Shown: positions 5,054 through 7,318 of the stretch, piece by piece
How positions within the stretch are numbered: the stretch's first letter is position 1
Layout of the letters: each line of letters begins with the position of its first letter
Source: Deltaproteobacteria bacterium
GTDB taxonomy: Bacteria > Desulfobacterota_E > Deferrimicrobia > Deferrimicrobiales > Deferrimicrobiaceae
Direction of reading: 5' to 3'
Length of the DNA stretch: 7,318 nucleotides
Assembly (NCBI GenBank): GCA_023489025.1
Contig: JAMDCN010000015.1
Span: forward strand, 1 to 7,318
Notes under the pieces: generated by a model
What the model was told of the DNA's origin: nothing
Seen by the model: the letters and a program-made list of their open reading frames with translations, nothing else
The model's database searches: none
Program-made: the position numbers and the translations under genes

Positions 5054-5098
5054 GGCGAACCTCCACTCGGAAAGCAGGTTTTGCCCCACATACCCCAT

Positions 5099-5111
5099 TT
5101 ACGCTACGTAA
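5099..5111. promoter_or_regulatory. Inverted repeat upstream of the DUF1059 gene
   Basis: TTACG (5099-5103) and CGTAA (5107-5111) flank the centre CTA, about 46 bases upstream of the DUF1059 ATG. AT-rich local composition in GC-rich surroundings and position suggest part of the promoter or an operator; no clear -10/-35 pair could be set. Confidence 0.3.
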
Positions 5112-5143
5112 GATGGACTCCGACTCTTTCCTGGTTTCGTCTG

Positions 5144-5163
5144 CCGGACAATTACCGGACAAT
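5144..5163. repeat. Tandem 9-bp repeat with 11-bp period
   Basis: CCGGACAAT occurs at 5144-5152 and again at 5155-5163, exactly 11 bp apart, so both copies face the same side of the helix. A third, imperfect copy (CCGAACAAC) lies at 5201-5209. This sits in the divergent control region between DUF1059/doxX and the micropeptide/PfpI unit and looks like a direct-repeat activator site. Confidence 0.45.
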
Positions 5164-5167
5164 AAGC

Positions 5168-5180
5168 GGCGATATTCGCC
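5168..5180. promoter_or_regulatory. Short inverted repeat beside the tandem repeats
   Basis: GGCGA (5168-5172) and TCGCC (5176-5180) flank TAT. It lies four bases after the second CCGGACAAT copy. It may be a separate protein site or a chance repeat. Confidence 0.25.
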
Positions 5181-5262
5181 CCGCCTGCGCGCCTTGGAAT
5201 CCGAACAACCGGCAGCGATCCGCGCATCGTTGCATCTAATGCGGAGGGAAGGGGGTGGCGAC

Positions 5263-5295
5263 ATGTGCAACACCTGTGGATGCGGGAAAAAATAA
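5263..5295 (+). CDS. Ten-residue Cys-rich micropeptide (MCNTCGCGKK)
   Basis: The ORF reads MCNTCGCGKK and ends TAA. It is preceded by AAGGGGGTGG (5249-5258), one mismatch from an ideal Shine-Dalgarno run at suitable spacing. Three of ten residues are Cys in a CxxCxC pattern, with glycines between and two lysines at the end, a composition unlikely in random GC-rich DNA and suited to binding a metal ion or a thiol-reactive species. It ends 15 bases before the PfpI start, so it could also be a leader peptide whose translation senses cysteine or sets up PfpI translation. The N-terminal MCxxCGC resembles the metal-binding start of some HypB proteins, but nothing else of HypB is present. Expression is not shown. 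Confidence 0.45.
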   Translation: MCNTCGCGKK

Positions 5296-5298
5296 CGC

Positions 5299-5304
5299 TA
5301 TAGT
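5299..5304 (+). promoter_or_regulatory. Possible -10 box for a leaderless PfpI transcript
   Basis: TATAGT differs from TATAAT at one position and stands six bases before the first ATG of the PfpI gene, so transcription would begin at or near the start codon. No recognisable -35 is present at the proper distance. Weak evidence. Confidence 0.2.
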
Positions 5305-5310
5305 GGCGCG

Positions 5311-5868
5311 ATGGATATGAACGCGATGGGTATGAAAGGGAAACGCGCGGCCGTCCTCGTGGAGAATCTCTACCAGGACCTGGAAGTCTGGTACCCGATC
5401 CTTCGCATGCGGGAGGCGGGCGCGGAGGTCACGATCGTGGGAACCGGCGCCCGAACATATTCCTCGAAGCACGGATACGAGGTGCGGGCCGACAGGAGCG
5501 CGGAGCAGGTCGATGCGGCGGATTTCGACGCGGTGATCATCCCGGGAGGCTACGCGCCGGACCGGATGCGCCTCCACAAGCCCATGGTGGACCTGGTCCG
5601 TGAAATGGCCCGCCGGGGGAAAGTCGTCGCGGCGATCTGCCACGGAGGTTGGATGCTGGTTTCGGCGGACATCCTGCGGGGAAAGAAGGTTACCGGATAC
5701 ATCGCGATCAGGGACGACCTGGTGAATGCCGGCGCTACCTACCAGGACAGCGAGGTCGTACGGGACGGCAACCTGATCACATCCCGAAAGCCCGACGATC
5801 TGCCCGCCTTCTGCCGGACCATCCTCCAGGCCCTTTCCGGGGCCGAGGGGGAAGCGGACGCCCGATGA
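5311..5868 (+). CDS. DJ-1/PfpI family protein (class I glutamine amidotransferase-like)
   Basis: The 185-residue product is a single DJ-1/PfpI domain: RAAVLVENLYQDLEVWYP (12-29), FDAVIIPGGYAPD (72-84), the nucleophile elbow AAICHGGWML (107-116) with Cys110 and His111, and LITSRKPDDLPAFCR (155-169). Characterised relatives act as cysteine peptidases (PfpI), chaperones or glyoxalase/deglycase enzymes (YhbO, Hsp31); the specific role here is open. It is cytoplasmic. Four ATG codons lie in the first eight residues (5311, 5317, 5326, 5332) and none has a clear Shine-Dalgarno; the first is kept because TATAGT (5299-5304) seven bases upstream would start a leaderless transcript there. Alternatively, translation is coupled to the micropeptide. 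The gene converges with bactofilin, 101 bases away. The frame remains open for 29 codons after the TGA. Confidence 0.95.
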   Translation: MDMNAMGMKGKRAAVLVENLYQDLEVWYPILRMREAGAEVTIVGTGARTYSSKHGYEVRADRSAEQVDAADFDAVIIPGGYAPDRMRLHKPMVDLVREMARRGKVVAAICHGGWMLVSADILRGKKVTGYIAIRDDLVNAGATYQDSEVVRDGNLITSRKPDDLPAFCRTILQALSGAEGEADAR

Positions 5869-5969
5869 CAGTACCCGCGAAGCCGTCCGCTGGACATCTA
5901 TCGCCAGCAGCGGCCGATGGTGCAGAAGCAGCAGATGACGGTCCCGGCAACCCGGTAGCTCCTGCCCGG

Positions 5970-6368
5970 TCAGGTCCCGGTCTTCGTCGGGACCAGCGGA
6001 CGGACATTCCCCTCCTGGATCCCGGCGGGTTCCGCGCCGCCCTTCATCCTTGCCCGCCCGTCGAAGACCGCCCCTTCGGAGACCCCGAGCTTCGGCGTGT
6101 GGATCTCCCCGACCATCGTGGCCTTCTCCTTCAGTTCCACCGCCTCCGCGGCCTCGATGTTCCCCTCGACGGATCCCCCGACGACCATCCCCCGGGTGCG
6201 GGTGTTCCCCCGGATCTTCCCGGTCTCCCCGACGACCACCCAGTCGGCATGGACATCCCCCTCCACGATCCCGTCGACGCGGATCGTTCCCTTCACGCTC
6301 ACTTTCCCCGCGATGCGCGTGCCGTCACCGACGATCGTCTCCAGCTTCCGGGAACCTTTTCCGAACAT
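5970..6368 (-). CDS. Bactofilin (polymer-forming cytoskeletal protein)
   Basis: Bactofilins polymerise without nucleotide through a right-handed beta-helix and position cell-wall enzymes at the membrane. The 132-residue product has a short basic N-terminus (MFGKGSRKLETIVGDGTRI), then regular glycine-spaced strands through about residue 105: KGTIRVDGIVEGDVHADWVV, GKIRGNTRTRG, GGSVEGNIEA, VGEIHTPKLGVSEGAVFDG, followed by a flexible tail ending PLVPTKTGT. Length and organisation are typical. The ATG at 6368 has a perfect AAGGAGGTGATC ribosome site that lies inside the 3' end of the M23 gene; the peptidase stop is only 2 bases upstream, so translation is probably coupled. The reading frame extends further upstream but only as a shadow of the peptidase gene. 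Last gene of its unit; it ends in a hairpin-forming sequence. Confidence 0.95.
   Translation of the reverse strand: MFGKGSRKLETIVGDGTRIAGKVSVKGTIRVDGIVEGDVHADWVVVGETGKIRGNTRTRGMVVGGSVEGNIEAAEAVELKEKATMVGEIHTPKLGVSEGAVFDGRARMKGGAEPAGIQEGNVRPLVPTKTGT
5973..5994 (-). terminator. Hairpin at the bactofilin 3' end
   Basis: GGTCCCG (5973-5979) and CGGGACC (5988-5994) form a perfect 7-bp stem around an 8-base loop, encoding the last codons of bactofilin and ending just before its TGA. There is no T tract on either strand. It may protect the transcript 3' end or add to termination for the converging PfpI transcript; a codon-composition coincidence is possible. Confidence 0.3.
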
Positions 6369-6370
6369 GA

Positions 6371-7204
6371 TCACCTCCTTGCGAGAAATCCGGCCGGGTC
6401 CGTAGGACGGCCGTTTTTCCAGATCTCGTAATGCACGTGCGGGCCCGTGGAGACCCCGGTCGAGCCGGACATCGCGATCACATCGCCCCGGGCGATTCGC
6501 TGACCGACCCGGACCAGCGCTTTCCGGTTGTGCGCATAGGCCGTGCTGAACCCGTGCCCGTGCTCGGCGACCACCACGATGCCGCTGTTCTCCGTCCACC
6601 CGGCGAAGCTCACGATCCCGTTGGCCGTAGCTTTCACCTCGCTGCCGGACGGGACGGAGATGTCCACGCCGGTGTGGAGCTTCTTCTCCTCGTGCACCGG
6701 GTGATTCCGGTATCCGTAGGGTGAGGAAAGTCTCCCGGGCACGGGCCACCCGACGGGCGTGGCGAGATGGATGTCCTTCTGTTCAGCGATGTACCCCCGG
6801 ATCTCCGAGACCGACTGCATCGCCGCCTCGATCTGTTCCCTCAACACCTCCATGTCGAGGGATCCGCTGTCGCCGGAATCCGCCGACTCGAGGACGGCGG
6901 ATTTCGACTTGAGGGAGAACAGCTTCCGGAAATCCTTTTCCGCCTGTTTCAGGGAAATCATCGTCCCCTTCATCTCGAGGAACTGCTCGGAGACGTGCGA
7001 CAGTCTCGCCTGCATCCGGCGGTACTCCACGGTCCGGACCGACACGGAAACGACGAAGGCGGTCCCGATCAGGAACAGGCAGACCGACGCGGCGACCGCG
7101 AGCACCGGGACCCGGATGCTGACGGACCTTGTCCGGCTGTGGGGGACCAGCAGGATGGTCACGGGGGTGAGGATCCGTTTCAGGAACATCCGCGCGCGGT
7201 TCAT
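6371..7204 (-). CDS. Membrane-anchored M23 (LytM-type) peptidase
   Basis: M23 peptidases are zinc endopeptidases that cut peptide cross-links of peptidoglycan. The 277-residue product has a basic cytoplasmic N-terminus, one membrane span (about 31-56, RVPVLAVAASVCLFLIGTAF), a periplasmic helical region with coiled-coil character (57-145), and a C-terminal M23 domain (about 153-272). The domain shows PVPGRLSSPYGYRNHP, HTGVD (177-181, ligands His177 and Asp181), AYAHN (His225) and GPHVHYE (His256, His258), so the catalytic set appears complete. The ATG at 7204 follows AAGGAGGT; further upstream codons are unsupported. It precedes bactofilin by 2 bases. Known parallels are the bactofilin-M23 pairs of Helicobacter (Csd1/CcmA) and stalked Alphaproteobacteria (LmdC/BacA), where the pair sets cell curvature or appendage shape. 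The same role here is inference. Confidence 0.95.
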   Translation of the reverse strand: MNRARMFLKRILTPVTILLVPHSRTRSVSIRVPVLAVAASVCLFLIGTAFVVSVSVRTVEYRRMQARLSHVSEQFLEMKGTMISLKQAEKDFRKLFSLKSKSAVLESADSGDSGSLDMEVLREQIEAAMQSVSEIRGYIAEQKDIHLATPVGWPVPGRLSSPYGYRNHPVHEEKKLHTGVDISVPSGSEVKATANGIVSFAGWTENSGIVVVAEHGHGFSTAYAHNRKALVRVGQRIARGDVIAMSGSTGVSTGPHVHYEIWKNGRPTDPAGFLARR

Positions 7205-7249
7205 TGCGACCTCCTTCCACCCGATGGTGTAAAGGCAATGCCGTTGGAC

Positions 7250-7278
7250 CGGGAAGGAGCCTGCAACAGGCATTCCCG
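7250..7278 (-). promoter_or_regulatory. Hairpin upstream of the M23 gene
   Basis: CGGGAA (7250-7255) pairs with TTCCCG (7273-7278), and inside it GCCTG (7259-7263) pairs with CAGGC (7267-7271), leaving a small internal loop and a 3-base tip. It lies about 46 bases before the M23 start. It could be a structured leader of the peptidase-bactofilin transcript or the end of an upstream gene outside the window; no T tract follows on the minus strand. TTTACA (about 7227-7232 on the minus strand) may be a weak -10. Confidence 0.35.
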
Positions 7279-7318
7279 AACGTGGACCAGCTAACGAATT
7301 GATATGTCAGCGATTTTT

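Noticed and set aside
5865..6431. Plus-strand ORF whose ATG overlaps the PfpI stop (ATGA)
   Set aside because: The overlap looks like coupling, but beyond about 100 bases it runs antisense through bactofilin and has Pro/Arg-rich shadow composition.

Overview
This GC-rich window, with G or C at most third codon positions and strong AAGGAGG-type ribosome binding sites, reads as bacterial chromosome. The set of genes (bactofilin next to an M23 peptidase, secreted isoaspartate methyltransferase, DUF1059 proteins, short PAS protein) best suits a deltaproteobacterial (Desulfuromonadota/Desulfobacterota-like) organism. That placement is inference from gene content only. I see no rRNA, tRNA, CRISPR array, insertion sequence or phage gene. 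Nearly every stop codon is TGA.

Layout, left to right. 1-284 (-): start of a polytopic membrane protein that runs off the edge, preceded on the same strand by a secreted protein-L-isoaspartate methyltransferase (297-1004). 1005-1396: divergent intergenic region holding a hairpin-rich leader and a 29-codon DUF1059-like ORF with a perfect Shine-Dalgarno. 1397-1840 (+): single-domain PAS protein, followed by a possible overlapping small membrane protein (1837-1995). 2117-3688 (-): LOG-family protein and VOC/PhnB-like protein, probably one transcript. 3689-4030: regulatory gap. 4031-4300 (+): uncharacterised 89-residue protein, ending at a strong hairpin shared with the convergent DoxX gene. 4354-5053 (-): DUF1059 then DoxX. 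5054-5262: divergent control region with tandem repeats. 5263-5868 (+): ten-residue Cys-rich micropeptide ORF and a DJ-1/PfpI protein. 5970-7204 (-): M23 peptidase and bactofilin, separated by 2 bases.

Functionally, two themes can be argued. One is repair and stress: isoaspartate methyltransferase, DJ-1/PfpI, VOC/glyoxalase-like, DoxX, DUF1059 and a PAS sensor are all small soluble or membrane proteins often tied to oxidative or carbonyl damage, though they lie in several separate transcription units and no shared regulator is visible. The other is cell shape: the membrane-anchored LytM/M23 peptidase and bactofilin form a recognised envelope-morphogenesis pair. The least explained items are the micropeptide MCNTCGCGKK, the truncated DUF1059 copy, the G10 tract in the doxX ribosome binding site, the 11-bp tandem repeats at 5144-5163 and the small membrane ORF overlapping the PAS gene.
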